From assembly GCA_030247855.1 (NCBI GenBank), contig JAPDRN010000024.1, forward strand, positions 186,001 through 250,000: a DNA stretch of 64,000 bases. Reading direction: 5' to 3'. The position numbers and the translations under genes were made by a program. The DNA comes from Knufia peltigerae. Lineage: Eukaryota > Ascomycota > Eurotiomycetes > Chaetothyriales > Trichomeriaceae. Below the pieces are notes generated by a model. That model saw only the letters and a list, made by a program, of their open reading frames with translations. It did no database searches and was not told the origin of the DNA. This document shows positions 43,124 through 55,070 of this stretch, piece by piece (positions within the stretch are counted from its first letter, which is position 1; every line of letters begins with the position of its first letter).

Positions 43124-43368
43124 TGCAAAGGTTCGCGGCAAAATTTCAGGTTGTGGACAAATCGTCTGGTGTTACGAAAGTGTGAGAATCTCAAACTCGA
43201 AGGATGACGAGGTTGTGGTAGTGAACCACCAACTGAAATTCCAACTCTGAAATTCACGAAATGCATCAAACATAGAGAAAAGTAGAAAGCTCAGTCTGCA
43301 CGTTTATTTGTTTTTTTCATCCGCATTTAATGATTTGATATACACAAGGCATTGCCACCAATTCTTTT

Positions 43369-45349
43369 TTAATGCTTCGGCGGATTCATCGGCAAGAAAT
43401 TGCCTACAATCAATGATGGTCTGGAGTGCTACATTAGCATTTCGTCACAAAGACATTAAATATACTCACATGTTGTGGTTGTCTCGTCGAATCGTGAACG
43501 AAAAACAACAAGGGATCTCTTCTCCCTGTCCACCATTGGCGCTTGGAGACCGCAGCATACAACTCGTCAACATGGCCTTCTGCTGCTGATCAAAGCAGAT
43601 GGCGCAAAACTTCTCCCAGTAACTAACAAGCTGGTCCTCAACGATGATCTCGTGAATCGCAAGTTTGCCCTGTAAATTCATTTATCAGTATGGCCACAGA
43701 TCGCCCACATCCTATGCACCTACATCACGAAGACTCTCGATGGGCACATTTATCAACTCGGCCATCTCTTTGTTGCCTCTAAAGATCTCCCCAGTTCTTC
43801 GCCAACAGCACGCGGGTATCGCCATACTGGCAAAAATCCTATCGTACTCCATCAAACTCCTCTCAAACCACATCTCGACCAATACAAGCTCAATATCAGT
43901 CAAGCTCTGCATTCTCTCTCGAAACTTCGGCCTGAACTGATCCAGCTGCATCAAGATCTTGTGACGCGACGATTGTTTCATGTTCTTTTCCATGTATTTG
44001 TTGAGCCTGGCATAGCCGTTGACGTAGTTGAAAGGTCTGAGCATTCCGGCGTCGTACTTGGCCTTTAGCAGTTTCTGCATCCGTTCCTCTGGGGGTGCTG
44101 CCCCCGTCGGGTCTGCTGCCATCATATAGTACTTCTCTTGCGCCTTGTCCGAAACCGGTTTCACACTCGACGGTCTGGAAATCAATGCTGCTTGAGCGGC
44201 GTTGTTCTGAGCCGCAGTCGAACCGTCAAGCTGCTGTTCTTGTGGAAGCATGGTCTCATGAGGGTGCACACCGAGTGTCGACGCAGCCATGGTATTCATG
44301 AAAGACGGGTCGTTGAAGGGTCCCTGAAACTCGTCCGTGGAATACATGCCTGTCTCTTCAAATAAACTGTTGCTGAGAAAGTCGTTGAGCAAATTGTACT
44401 CGTCCGTGACCTCGTTGGCATTAAACATGTAATTTGGATGGAAAGCGTGCATGTCGTGGAATCGGTTTTGCACTCCAAGCCATGGGTCATTATAATTAAA
44501 ATCTAAACCCCCCGGGCATTAGTCCGTGACGCACTCAGACATGCGCAATACTCACGAGGTTGGGCGTTTCCATTGAGCCCTACCGTCGGCGTCGGTGCGT
44601 TTGGATTCGAGACTGGCATCGTGTCATTCGTGGAGGGTCTCAGCCCGATGTTGTTCTCTTGCAACAGATTGTGGCCGGATTCATCGATCAGCGTGGGTGC
44701 AGGCACGGAGCCTGGTGCCGTGGGAAAGTCATCCTTTGGCGGAGAACCGTCGTCGACCCCAGTAGGAGTATCTGAATCAGTCTTTCCTTTCTTGTGATAT
44801 CCGTGTCCGTCTCTTGGTTCGTCATGACACAGGTGCCCGATGTTTCTCTTGATGCAGCGCTTACAGGGTCGATCCTAAGACATGCCCCATCGAAGGCACT
44901 CGCGTCAGCCTGTGGTACTTAAGAAGCTGTCGCCATGGCAGTCCAGGCGCGATACAAAAGCAAAGAAGGGTGTCGTACAGAATCGCAGGTCATATGCTGT
45001 GTATCCCCCCGAAAGTACTGCGTTAGCCTATCCAATGTCTCACTACGCACTCGAAATTCGGTGCTGCTGGGTTCAGGTTTGAGACCGGGCTTACCGAGCG
45101 ACGACAATAGACACAAGCTACATGCAACAAACGCGCTGTCAGTGAATGGCACGAAAGCTAGGATGTTGGCACGGGATACGAACCATGATTCACTTTGCGC
45201 TTCTTCTTTGGTTGGTCGGATGGAGACGCTTGATTCGACTTGCGCTGAGTCGCGGGCGATGCGCCGCCAGTCGAGAGCGACGTCTGGGTATCTGCGCTCC
45301 TGTTCATGCCGTTGCCTGCATGATCAGGCCCATCTCTGAGATCTGACAT
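43369..45349 (-). CDS. acuM: AcuM/Rds2-type Zn2Cys6 regulator of gluconeogenesis
   Basis: Seven exons: 45349-45184, 45117-45095, 44996-44979, 44874-44556, 44502-43724, 43669-43470, 43420-43369, giving 518 aa. The zinc cluster assembles only after splicing: KKKRKVNH-ACVYCRRS-HMTCDS-DRPCKRC, then IKRNIGHLCHDEPRD, fulfilling CX2CX6CX5CX2CX8C. Exons 2 (23 nt) and 3 (18 nt) lie within it. The C-terminal half has the family's PAS-like domain (FNYVNGYARLNKYMEKNM, RPKFRERMQSLTDIELVLVE, CCWRRTGEIFRGNKEMAELI, GKLAIHEIIVED), ending PSLIVGNFLPMNPPKH. AcuM with AcuK activates gluconeogenic genes (PEP carboxykinase, fructose-bisphosphatase) on non-fermentable carbon; yeast Rds2/Ert1 are relatives. I chose AcuM over AcuK by the KVNHACVYCRRSHMTCD form. 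The start is the first ATG of the open frame. Confidence 0.87.
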
Positions 45350-46438
45350 TGGTAGGTGAGTTGGCAACCGGCCGAAGACTGGTCGAGGCTTAGAGGTGGA
45401 ACTGCGGGTGGAGGTGGGAGGCGACACGATCGCATGTGTTCATGCTCATGGCATGCTGTGCGCACCGGGATCAGACAAGGATGAGCTTCGATTTACGTGA
45501 ATATAAACAGGGTTGTAATAAATAGAGTACAAGTTCAGAGGACGGGAAATGAAGAACTTCCAAGTACGGGAGTAGAGAATAGCAAGAAAGCTGCAGCACC
45601 ATGGGTCTCGAGCCGACCCCAAGCGCACCTCAAAAACACCCCGCAATAGCCCAATACCGGATGAGTACGAGTACGAGTGCCAATGACTACCTTTACCTAA
45701 GGTAAATGCCCAGAACTGAGTTCGCCAGCCGCCTACCAGCCTTGCCCGCCGAGGTCCTTGAGTCGGCGAAAATTCGATTGATGAGCAGGCCATCTTCCTC
45801 GCACGGACGGACTTTGTCGAGACCTTGCAGAATCCAGACGCACAACACCGTTTCAATGGCATCGTTAATGCAGATGCGTGGAGTGACGGCATCTCGCTTG
45901 AATGGATCGTTTCCCCCTGTCTATCTTTTACTTTGCAGCCTTACAGATGCCCTTATACAGTTCCATGTTTTCGGTCAACCATTGCATCCGGGTATATCTT
46001 GACAAGGGGCTACGTTACTTCTGCTCAATGACATTGTCTGCACCCAGACAATGGAGCGTTCATACTCCGTAGCGAGTATCAGACTTGACTGGACTGGTAC
46101 ATGGTTTGACATGAACTCACTTCTACGGAGTAATTACAACGTCCATGTCACGTCCCGAGCGATGAACTATCGTGATTTTGCGCAAATGAATGTTCTTGCA
46201 GATATCTTGTTGAGAGGGTCAATCGTTTAGACCAACCATAGTCATTACTCTCTTTTTGGATCTTCTTCCGCATATCTCTCTAGCTGATAGTACAAATCCG
46301 GCAACCAAGGAACTTTTTTGTTGTGCACTGGGCGCTCGTTACATATGCTTCACACATAGACAAACTCCAAATCGACGAGGAAACCACCAGTCTTGTTACA
46401 TACAATGACGAAGAAGTGAACTCCGGGACTCCCATTAT
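45350..46438. promoter_or_regulatory. Upstream region of acuM
   Basis: About 1.1 kb between two minus-strand genes. It holds TACTCCGTA (46063-46071) and TACGGAGTA (46124-46132), 52 bp apart in inverted orientation, and a palindromic ACCTAAGGT (45696-45704). Two ORFs of ~100-150 codons have no protein-like features and I do not call them. Confidence 0.45.
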
Positions 46439-47296
46439 TCATACATTAACACTCGGTCGCATTCTCTTTCTGCCTTTGCCACCACCTGGCGTTCCCTCTT
46501 CGTCTCGCTCTCTGGCCCTCTTCTCACGCTGGTCGAGCACCAGGCTCAGAACGTCGAAACCAAACTGTGGATACTCCAGACACATCGCCTTGAACTCGGT
46601 CTCGGCCTCATGCCGCAGGACATGGGACCTGGTGGCCCAGAACGCCGCCACCGGTTTGCGGATAGTGGTGTCCCCAGCAGGTGTATTGCCATAAACATAT
46701 CTTGCATACGCGATCTCTCCGACCGCCGTCGAGTCGATGCGATGGATCTTCGAATGCGCGAGCGTCGTAAGCTCGGGCATTCCGAGTTTCTGCGCCAGGG
46801 TGTAGACGCGGGCATGTTTGAGAAGCTGGGCGCCGTTGTCATCGACAGCAGGTACAGATGGGTCCGACTCCAGGCCCTCTGCCGGATTGGGCAGTCGCCG
46901 GGGGAAGTATTCGCCAGTGTATTGGTATTGTAAGAAACAAGCGACGGCATCGAGCGACTCGTCTGGGAGTTCGAGTGAGAGCTCGTCATCGTCCATGCCG
47001 GCAAGAAGATCGCTCAAGTACGGCGACTGTGTGAGCATGGCCTTGTGTGCCGGCAAGGTAGTTTGTTCGTTACCAGAACCAACTACCAGCTGAACTATCG
47101 GCGACTTGAGGTACTCGAGAAACGCGGTTTGGGGATTTCTGGGAGCAGCGTCGCCGTTGAGTTCTCCTGCGCTGTCGCCAGCGCCCTCTCCTTCTGCATT
47201 ATCGTCCTCCACCTCCTGACCGTCTTCGGTAGTGCCCATCTCTACGTCTCCTTCACCAGACTCGGCGATCTGGACAGAATCATCATTGTCTGCCAT
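46439..47296 (-). CDS. BTB/POZ domain protein
   Basis: 285 aa from the ATG at 47296 (the frame is open further upstream, but that part is unlike coding sequence). An acidic N-terminus (Glu/Asp/Gly-rich, residues 1-50) precedes a BTB fold: SPIVQLVVGSGNEQTTLPAHKAML, SPYLSDLLAGMDDDEL, then LPDESLDAVACFLQYQYTGEY. The helices after it contain LLKHARVYTLAQKLGMPELTTLA. The C-terminus is basic (GRKRMRPSVNV), perhaps nuclear. BTB proteins dimerise and often act as Cul3 adaptors or transcription cofactors; neither is shown here. No kelch or zinc finger is present. Confidence 0.87.
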   Translation of the reverse strand: MADNDDSVQIAESGEGDVEMGTTEDGQEVEDDNAEGEGAGDSAGELNGDAAPRNPQTAFLEYLKSPIVQLVVGSGNEQTTLPAHKAMLTQSPYLSDLLAGMDDDELSLELPDESLDAVACFLQYQYTGEYFPRRLPNPAEGLESDPSVPAVDDNGAQLLKHARVYTLAQKLGMPELTTLAHSKIHRIDSTAVGEIAYARYVYGNTPAGDTTIRKPVAAFWATRSHVLRHEAETEFKAMCLEYPQFGFDVLSLVLDQREKRARERDEEGTPGGGKGRKRMRPSVNV

Positions 47297-48107
47297 TGTG
47301 ATGTGTGACGTTGTGGAGGGTAAATAAGGCAGGTACGAGAGGTCACGAGAACGGAGATAAATGTCTAACGAATAATTGAAAAAGGAGTGGACGAACCCGT
47401 CAGTTGGACCCAGAAGATGACTTCGAAATGCAGCTTGCGACTCCAGGTCTGCGGAGAGGACTTGAAGCTGCGCTATCAAGCTAGTCCCCAGCCTCGAAGA
47501 CTCACTAAATTTAAGGGACCCTGACCGGCTACGGAGTACATACTAACGCCGTTGTGAAGGCACCGTCCCATCACGTGCTTGACATCACACCCTACGAGCA
47601 CCACAAGCAAAACAAGGACACAAGTATAAAGTACTTGTGCAGACACAGAGCAAAGTGAGAGAAGATTCACGAATGCCGGACGGAGTTTTTTGCGGACAAA
47701 AGTCCATTTGTTATTTTTTTCTGGTTTTGTGGTTTCTATGTAGATAGCCTCCTCATAATTCGCCAACTATCGCCATACCATGCCTGGTCGCCTAGTCATA
47801 AAAACCTGAGATACAGAACTTAACCCATTTGGCAAAACGGCCAACAAATGAGGAACATCAACTCCTTCAAGCCAAGGCAGGTCCATGCAATACTCGCGAC
47901 ACAATGTTGACCAACATAACACCTAGGGCTGACGCAGTAGCCACTGAAAAAGAAAGTAGATCAAGCAAACCGTCCGTATCATCAGCAGCGTTCGTCATCC
48001 CGGAACTCCGCGCTCGTAAAACTCATTAGATTAACCATAAACTCCTGTTTAATCTCATCTCTGAGCATAAGTCGTGAAAAGTCTTCCGAGCGGCGATGGA
48101 AAAGCAT
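47297..48107. promoter_or_regulatory. BTB gene promoter / choline sulfatase 3' flank
   Basis: About 810 bp between two minus-strand genes. TACGGAGTAC at 47530-47539 and E-box CACGTG at 47572-47577 lie 230-280 bp upstream of the BTB ATG. No gene seen. Confidence 0.45.
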
Positions 48108-49866
48108 CTAGCGGTAATGAACCGGCTCGCTAGCAATTTCCACAAGGTGCTTCGATTGCTGTACCACCACCTCATTTTTCTTGTTGATGGAGATTTGGGC
48201 TGGGAGATTACTGATCATGGGGTACCTTGCTCGTCGTTCAAGTTCGTCGAGGGGAATTTGAGAACGGATGTACTTGGTCCGTCCATCTTCATGACCCTTC
48301 CAGTCCCAACTTTCAAAACGACCTTTGGTCAAGGCAGACCAGACAAATCGACGTTGACGCTGGCAGGTAAGAACGTCATCGGTGATCTTCTTGAAGTCCC
48401 ATTTGGCATTGGCTTCATTCTCGAACGCCTTAAATACAGCCTGTGTTTGGGTGTCGTCGCTCGCGGCAAGGTTCTTCAGCTCCAGTGGATCATCTCGTAA
48501 GTTGAATAGTTGAGGCGGGTCAATCGGACATGTGATATATTTCCAATCACCTCTTCGAATCATCATCAGCGGTGCCACCGTGCCTTCTCCCATATACTCA
48601 GCAAAAACGGTGTCATGACCCCCATCACTGCCGTAAAGGTGCGGTAACAAGGAGAGACCGTCCATAGGCAGCCCTGGGATCAACTTTGAACCGATGAGAT
48701 CGACCAGAGTCGGCATCAAGTCCAAGGTTGATACGTTTTGAGAGACACGATGTGGCTTGAACTGTTGAGGATGAGAGATAAGCATGGGAACTCGGACAGA
48801 GTTCTCGAAGTATGACATCTTATACCAGAGACCCCTCTCACCGAGCATGTCACCATGGTCACCCGAGAACATAATCACTGGGGCTGGGTTAGTGCCGCTC
48901 GAGGGTTTGATAGATACACAACTTACCTGTGTTGTCATCCAAGCCACACTTCTTCAACACATCAAGCAACTGGCCGATGCAATCATCAACATAGCTCACC
49001 GCTCCATAGTAGGCACGCCGAGCACGCTTGATCTGCTCGTCGGTGAAGTCATGCCCTTCAATTTCGCAAACACGCATGAGGCGCTTGCTGTGGGGGTCTT
49101 GTTCTTCCTCCTTGAGGGAGACATTCGGCAGGTCAATATCAACGCCCTCATACAGATCCCAGTACTTGTCTTCAATTGCGTAGGGGTCATGTGGGTGGGT
49201 GAAAGAGACGGTCAACGCGAAAGGTCGCTTGCTGGCGGGTTCTCGTGCATAGTCATACAGATACTGCTTAGACTTGTACAGAACCTCCTCATCATAGTCA
49301 AGCTGGTTGGTCCTGACGCAAGGACCAGCCTGCAAAATTGAGCTGCTGTTGTGGTACCATTCCAAGCGGCGATCTGGATCGTCCCAATCAACAGCCCACC
49401 CAAAGTCACCAGGATATATGTCGGCAGTCAACCTGTTTTCATAGCCGTGAAGCTGATCTCCAATGAAGTGCATCTTGCCTGCCAGAGTTGTTTCGTAGCC
49501 TGCCGCACGCAAGTAATGCGCGTACGTGGGAGTCTCGGAGGGGATGGAGCATGCGTTATCGTAGGAGCCGATCTTGGAAGGAAGTTGGCCGCTGATAAGG
49601 CACATGCGCGAGGGTGCGCACAGGGGGCTGTTGCAATACGCAGAGTCAAACACCACCGAACGCTCAGCTAGTTTGTCAAGGTTGGGAGTCTTGATCAGTG
49701 ACTTGGGATTGTGCATCTTCAGCAGAGGGGCAGCCAGTTGGTCCGCCATGATGAAAAGGATGTTTGGCTTTGCCGGGAACAGGGGAGTCGAGAAGCCTGC
49801 CGCACCCTGGTAGCCATTTGGCGGTGAGATGGGCGGAGAGGCAGGGAAGGGATTGTAGGAACCCAT
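48108..49866 (-). CDS. Choline sulfatase
   Basis: Exons 49866-48927 and 48877-48108 give 569 aa. The 49 nt intron (GTAAGT...CCCCAG) joins DDNT to VIMFSGDHGDMLG. Type I sulfatase hydrolysing choline-O-sulfate to choline and sulfate, used for sulfur recycling and osmolyte use. Features: PNILFIMADQLAAPLL with the metal-binding Asp, and the formylglycine motif CAPSR (Cys83) in CNSPLCAPSRMCLISGQ. Also seen are AGKMHFIGDQLHGYENR, SFTHPHDPY and FSGDHGDMLGERGLWYKMS with the second metal site. The C-terminal choline-sulfatase extension contains RRFVWSALTKGRFESWD. The typical Cys-type motif implies activation by a formylglycine-generating system. Fungal choline sulfatases are usually under sulfur control; I see no clear site here. 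No signal peptide, so cytosolic. Confidence 0.94.
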
Positions 49867-52166
49867 GGTCGAGGCTTTTGGCTGTCAGTGGTCTTCTTGA
49901 GTCTCTCAGGTCTGGATGGTCAAGATGTGCTGGGGCAAACTCAGAGGAAAGAAGAAGCAGAGAACAGAATGAGCGGAAGCGGTCAGAAATAAGTAACCGC
50001 AGCAGGAGATCAAAGGAGTGGAGCGAGACCGGATGTTGTCTTGCTAGTTCGCACGCAAGAGAAAAGAGAATGAAGAAGGCAGAGGAGCAACAGCAGCAGC
50101 GGGCAGAAGTTTACTCAGCCTGGTATCGCGTATGTGGGGAATTGGTAAAGGTGGTCAACGAACGAGTACGAAGCGCCTTTTTTTTGGCGCTGCAGGACGA
50201 GCAGGCGTGTGCACCGTGACCAGCCTGAGAAGATTCATCATCCCATGTTCCTCCTTTCCATCGCCAGGGGGGACAGCGGTGGAGAGGATGATGGAGGCGA
50301 ATACATCAGTACTGCCTCTGATGACGCGCGGTTCTGAGCATTTTTAAGGAATGATGATTGTTGAGAATGAATGGCAACATCTCATGGTAGAAGCACGCCA
50401 TTCCTTTCCACAAGTGGACTGGCTTGGGCGGTGAGAGATGGCAGTTCCGTTCAAAGCCGTATCCGTCCTTCTGCCTATCTGTACTTTTTTTTTCATGCGG
50501 AGCCTTGTTCTCCGTGTTCAAATGTCTTGGCCCCCTTGCAGCCAATCTGCAGGGTCCGGCTGGAAATGAGGGCAGATACGGAGAAGATGGCATCATACGC
50601 GAGGCCAGCCAATGCTTGCGCGAGTTTTCCTCGCTTGACATGTTTAATGATACGATAATCTGCCTTGCAGCACCTCCAACATCCGTGATTGGCTTTCTGT
50701 CAACAGGGGTCCAAGTTCAAAACATGCTTGATGCGCGCAGCGGGGGAGCGCTGAGGGGCAAGGCTGAGAGCATGTTCCTTTCGCTGATCTCAGCCTTGAG
50801 TGTACTAATGTCTCATCTTTTCATGCTCTTTGTGACTCACCACTCCCAATTGTCGTCTTATCTGAATCTCCTCCTGTCCGCATAGACCTCATTTTGGTCA
50901 TCAGAAAATGTCTGACCCTTCGCCATGATCTGACTCGGCTGTATGGTCACGTTGTCTGGCTGAGGGTATCAAATCTCTAAGTGATAGCCTTGGCGCCCTA
51001 GCCATGCAAGGCTCAGTCACTAGGCCGTTCCTTATCATCACATCCCTGCTCACGTGAGACACCATCTCGCACTACTCGTATCGCACATCCGTATCCTTCT
51101 TCCAACGCATCGGCATTGACAGCTTCCTGAAAAAGTCATAAATTCCATGTGACCCTATCTGTTCATCGACCACTTTTAACTATATCTCTGTGACTCTAGT
51201 GCTAGCGCTTTACAGACATGCTAAATCAGCATTAGTTCATCAGAGACGATAAAGGGCTCGTTGTTCGAGATGGTCTCTGTTGATCATGCACTCCTTCGTC
51301 AGTCGAGAGTCTAGATTGTCCTGAAATGATCTAGACCTCTTATCAATCCGCGTTGCACGCTTCGAAAATGATGCGATAACGGTTTTGGACCATTGCCACG
51401 ATACGATTGACAAGGATCCGGGACGCGACATCCACCAACGAGGATGCTCTGTCTTTTTGTGTATCAGGACATTTCCAGCACAGCGCGCTCTTCTGGCTCT
51501 AATGCGGGAATCTCGGTTCGTGCTACTGCTCATTGTCGAGCTAGTCAAGTTGTTGTGTGTCTAGGAATCATCGATTGACCACGCGCGCTATGTTACGCTA
51601 TGTTTTGTCACATGGCGTTGAAATGCGACAGGCTGGTAGAAAGAGGAATACGGGCCGACTCAACAACACAGGAGAAAAGGGCAACATAGATGACAGCGAG
51701 CTTAGATCCAATCAGGTATCATGATGCACTAGACTAAAATCAGGCATAGAATCCATGTGACGTACAAAAGTTCTCAATTTCCCCCCCTCTGCGACGCACC
51801 AAGTCGCAGCAGGTCGAGGCCGGCGATGTATCTCAAGCACTTGTCCACGACAGCCGTACCAAGGTCCGGCTCCTACTAAAAGTCTGGCCAGGGAACCTCG
51901 AGACCTCCTGTCTTTCCGGCTCACGACCAAAATTGTACTACGTCCGGAGACAATGATAGCGCCGTCCCATCCAATGGCCATCTCGATTTCTGCCGGGCAG
52001 AAATCAGCGCTCTGTTTCGCAGTGTCATTTGACTTGTTTTGGAAGTCGCCTCCATGCTGTCTCCCTGTCTACTCACACCGATCACTGGAGCACTGCGCAT
52101 GACTCAAGAACACGTTGCGTCCAGAGCCTTGCGTTACAACTGCAAGCGATGCCTGGCGTCTACTCC
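49867..52166. other. Long gene-free interval upstream of choline sulfatase
   Basis: 2.3 kb between two minus-strand genes. An E-box CACGTG lies at 51052-51057. ORFs of up to 153 codons (for instance 50424-50885 on +) lack domain-like sequence or conserved composition. I see no tRNA, transposon remnant or repeat array. It may carry an unrecognised short gene or noncoding RNA. Confidence 0.45.
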
Positions 52167-54623
52167 TCACTTGGCAAAGTGCAAATCGTATCCCAGCCAT
52201 TTTCTCGCATTAACTTGCTGGGGATTCAGACCAGGCCAGCCATATGTGAGGGGGAAAAAGAAGTAGAAACCGTAAATGACCACGGCTAGTACGACTGCTG
52301 TAGCAACCCAAGTTGCAAACAAGCTCTGGCCTTTGAGACGCTCCTGGGCAGTTTGGAAGGACCTTCTGGTTTTTTCGGGCACCTTGCTGACGACCTTATC
52401 CTTCTTCGCGGCGATGACGGATGACGTTTCATCGTCAAGGATGGGGTCGACGTTGAAGATAAATTCCACCAGGGCACCAGTAACCAAGCAAGACGCCAAG
52501 TGTGCAGGCAAATAGTGGTGAAGGAACAGTTGCCGACCCATGAGATAGAATGGGAAATAATGCGCAGCCCAGCAGAGGAAGAAGAAGCCGGTACTGTTGT
52601 AAAGGCGAGAACGAGTGCCTACAGAAAGGTCAGTATCAGCAGACAACCACATGAGGCGACCATGAGGGGAGGAGAACTTACGTTTGTCGAGAGCGTCAAC
52701 TCCACGTCTCAAGCTTAGCTGGTCTGCTCCCATGATTCCGGCTAGAACGGCAAGCAGGGCAGAAGTAATCCAATACCCAATGGGATTTCCGAGAAAGTAA
52801 ATTTGCTGCTTGGTGCTCTCTTGAGTCCAGAAGCTGACACCTCGGAGAAGGAAAGGCCATTGGTAAGGCTGAGAAGCGTAGGGGTGACTGGACGTCAAGG
52901 CGTTGTTGTGATAGAACATAGCGCGTTGCAACTCGAAGTACTTGGTCAGGAATGGCAACCGTTTGACCTTCTTTGGCTCCTTAACCAGTCTAGGCGAGTC
53001 TTCGGGTATACTTGGAATGTCATCAACATACCAAATGTTGCTAGATTGCTGAACGTTCTTGTTGCCATTAATCTCGGCCTGCTTGAAGGCCCATTCCGGA
53101 AGAGGAGTTGTGTGTGTCCACATAGCCACCTTGGTCGGGAAGTGAATGAGTTTGAACTGGCCAGAGTGAGATCTGAACGGCTGTCCCTGCTTGCCTTGTT
53201 CCATCCGAATCTCGAACAATGTGTCATTATGACGGTCACCAGCTGCCAGGTCCAGAGCCACTGTGGTGAATTCCTGGTTAGTAGGGTAAAATGGAGATGC
53301 CACGTCATGTGTAAGAAGCATCGTATCGGTCACGATATGTCGTAGCTGAACCACGTCCCCATTCAATACAGGTTGTCCCTCCTGAGTCGAGTCAGGGTTC
53401 GGAGTGCCAGGGAGGATCTGCCACTGGTTGTTGGTGTCATTGAAAGGATACCCGGTAACCTGTTGTCCCTGGCTAGAGATACGGCCATCTTCGTACCGAA
53501 GTGGGTATTTATCAGGATGGCTGTGCAAGTACACTTTTGTATCTTTGTGTCGCAGGGTGATATAATCGCCATACTGGATGTCGACAGAAGCTTGATGCAT
53601 CAGATTGTCACTGAGGGTTTCTTGGAATTCGGGTGACATGAAGTCATCTCCAGGGCCAGACCGTGTGAGTACGGCGAAATGGACCTGGAACCAGAACAGA
53701 TAAAAGAAGAAAGGAATGATGATTAATCCCACGGCACGAGCGACGAAGTGCTTTCCGAAGGTCATCAAATCGAGTGCACCACCCCGTCGATTGACATCCA
53801 AGAGATCCCAAAGGTCAATAAGTACAGCACATCCAATGGTGACGAACGTGAACGTTCCGACGTATTTAGTGGAAATGACACAGCTCATGCAGAAGCCGGT
53901 CAACAAGAGCCACTTCCACCATTTCCGACCAAAGGGTTCATGTCGCTGTCTGTAGAATCGAATGTAGGCTAGGATGCTCAATGCCATGAAAAAGACCAGG
54001 GTCGCATCGAGAAGAATCAGCCGAGTCTGGCCAACGTGTGAGTTGTCAAAGAGTACAAGTCCTGCTGCAAGAACACAAGCTGGAAGAGAGTATCCGGATT
54101 CCCACATGATCAAAAAGACCACTACCACCGTGAGCGCCCCAAGAAGCGCAGGAAGAGCTCGGAAAGCTAGATATGGCACATTATTGGAGATGTAGGATTC
54201 ACCGATGTTGTCAAAGAGAAAGTGGCCATCGTATCCTACAAGCCAGCCAACGAACGCGAAAAGAAGTTTGGCGAAAGGAGGATGGACGTCGAAGAAGTAG
54301 GTCCTTTGAAGGTAGTAGGATGCAAACTGCATTCACCATCAGCTGTGCACTTTCTCCCTTCTCATAGTATCTGAACGTACCTTTCCAAAGTGGACTTCAT
54401 CAAAGACGACCTCATTGGGGTGACTGATACCGAAAAAGCGAGTAGCGAAAGCAAGCAGGGTGATCACACCAAGCGCAAGCTTATAGTCCCACTGCTTGGA
54501 CGCTCTTTTTTGGACATCCGCATAAGCCTGCGAGAAAATGTGTTCATCATGATCCTCATCAGCAAAGGCCTTGTTCTTTTCCTTGCCACCTCTTTGGCGC
54601 AGGCTAGCATTAGGAGTGGCCAT
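52167..54623 (-). CDS. Protein O-mannosyltransferase (PMT family, probably PMT4 type)
   Basis: Exons 54623-54381, 54326-52682 and 52618-52167 give 779 aa. Intron 1 (54 nt) joins FDEVHFGK to FASYYLQRTYF; intron 2 (63 nt, stopless) joins DALDKR to TRSRLYN. PMTs transfer mannose from dolichyl-phosphate-mannose to Ser/Thr in the ER lumen, starting O-glycosylation of wall and secreted proteins. The Asp-Glu of the first lumenal loop (FDEVHFGK, ~74-81) and FDVHPPFAKLLFAF are the catalytic-region signatures. A MIR (lumenal beta-trefoil) region follows, with YGDYITLRHKDTKVYLHSH, VVQLRHIVTDTMLL and LIHFPTKVAMWTH. Multiple membrane helices flank it. The GPGDDFMSPEFQ segment and overall form suggest PMT4; PMT1/PMT2 are not excluded. 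Confidence 0.93.
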
Positions 54624-55070
54624 TCTATAGGTAGGGTGAGGGTGAGGGGAGGCTTCGAGGGCGTGCTAGCACTTGCCCTTCAGGGATGAGCCTCGTTGTT
54701 GAACACAATCTGAACTTGTTGGATAGGGAAGGGAGAATAATAAAGTCAGAAGGAAAAGACAGAATGGAACATGAATCGAAAGAAAGTCGCTGAAAAGTCG
54801 ACCTCTGAATTTAGATAGATGGTGAACTCAAGGGTAAGACGTGTCCAAAACTTTTCGAGACCGCGACAGCTGGTCCGTGCGTCGAGACGTTGGAGAAGGT
54901 CGCGTTCCCCTTAGAAAAAGGGGCTTGAACAAGGTACTCTACTTAGTTTCTTGGGTATTTCAATGAACCGCTGCCATCTTTTCCCTCGTAGAGTCTACGC
55001 GGGTGGCCTACAGATTCTTACTTTGATCATTAAGTGTCAAATAATTTCAATGGCCGACAAATGCTGGCTC
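54624..55070. promoter_or_regulatory. PMT gene promoter / 3' flank of unknown gene
   Basis: About 450 bp between two minus-strand genes; no gene or clear element seen. Confidence 0.4.

Noticed and set aside
45446..45892. 148-codon ORF on - upstream of acuM
   Set aside because: Composition is random-like and it spans intergenic motifs.
50424..50885. 153-codon ORF with hydrophobic end in the choline sulfatase upstream gap
   Set aside because: No conserved motif, mixed composition, no convincing start context; could be chance.
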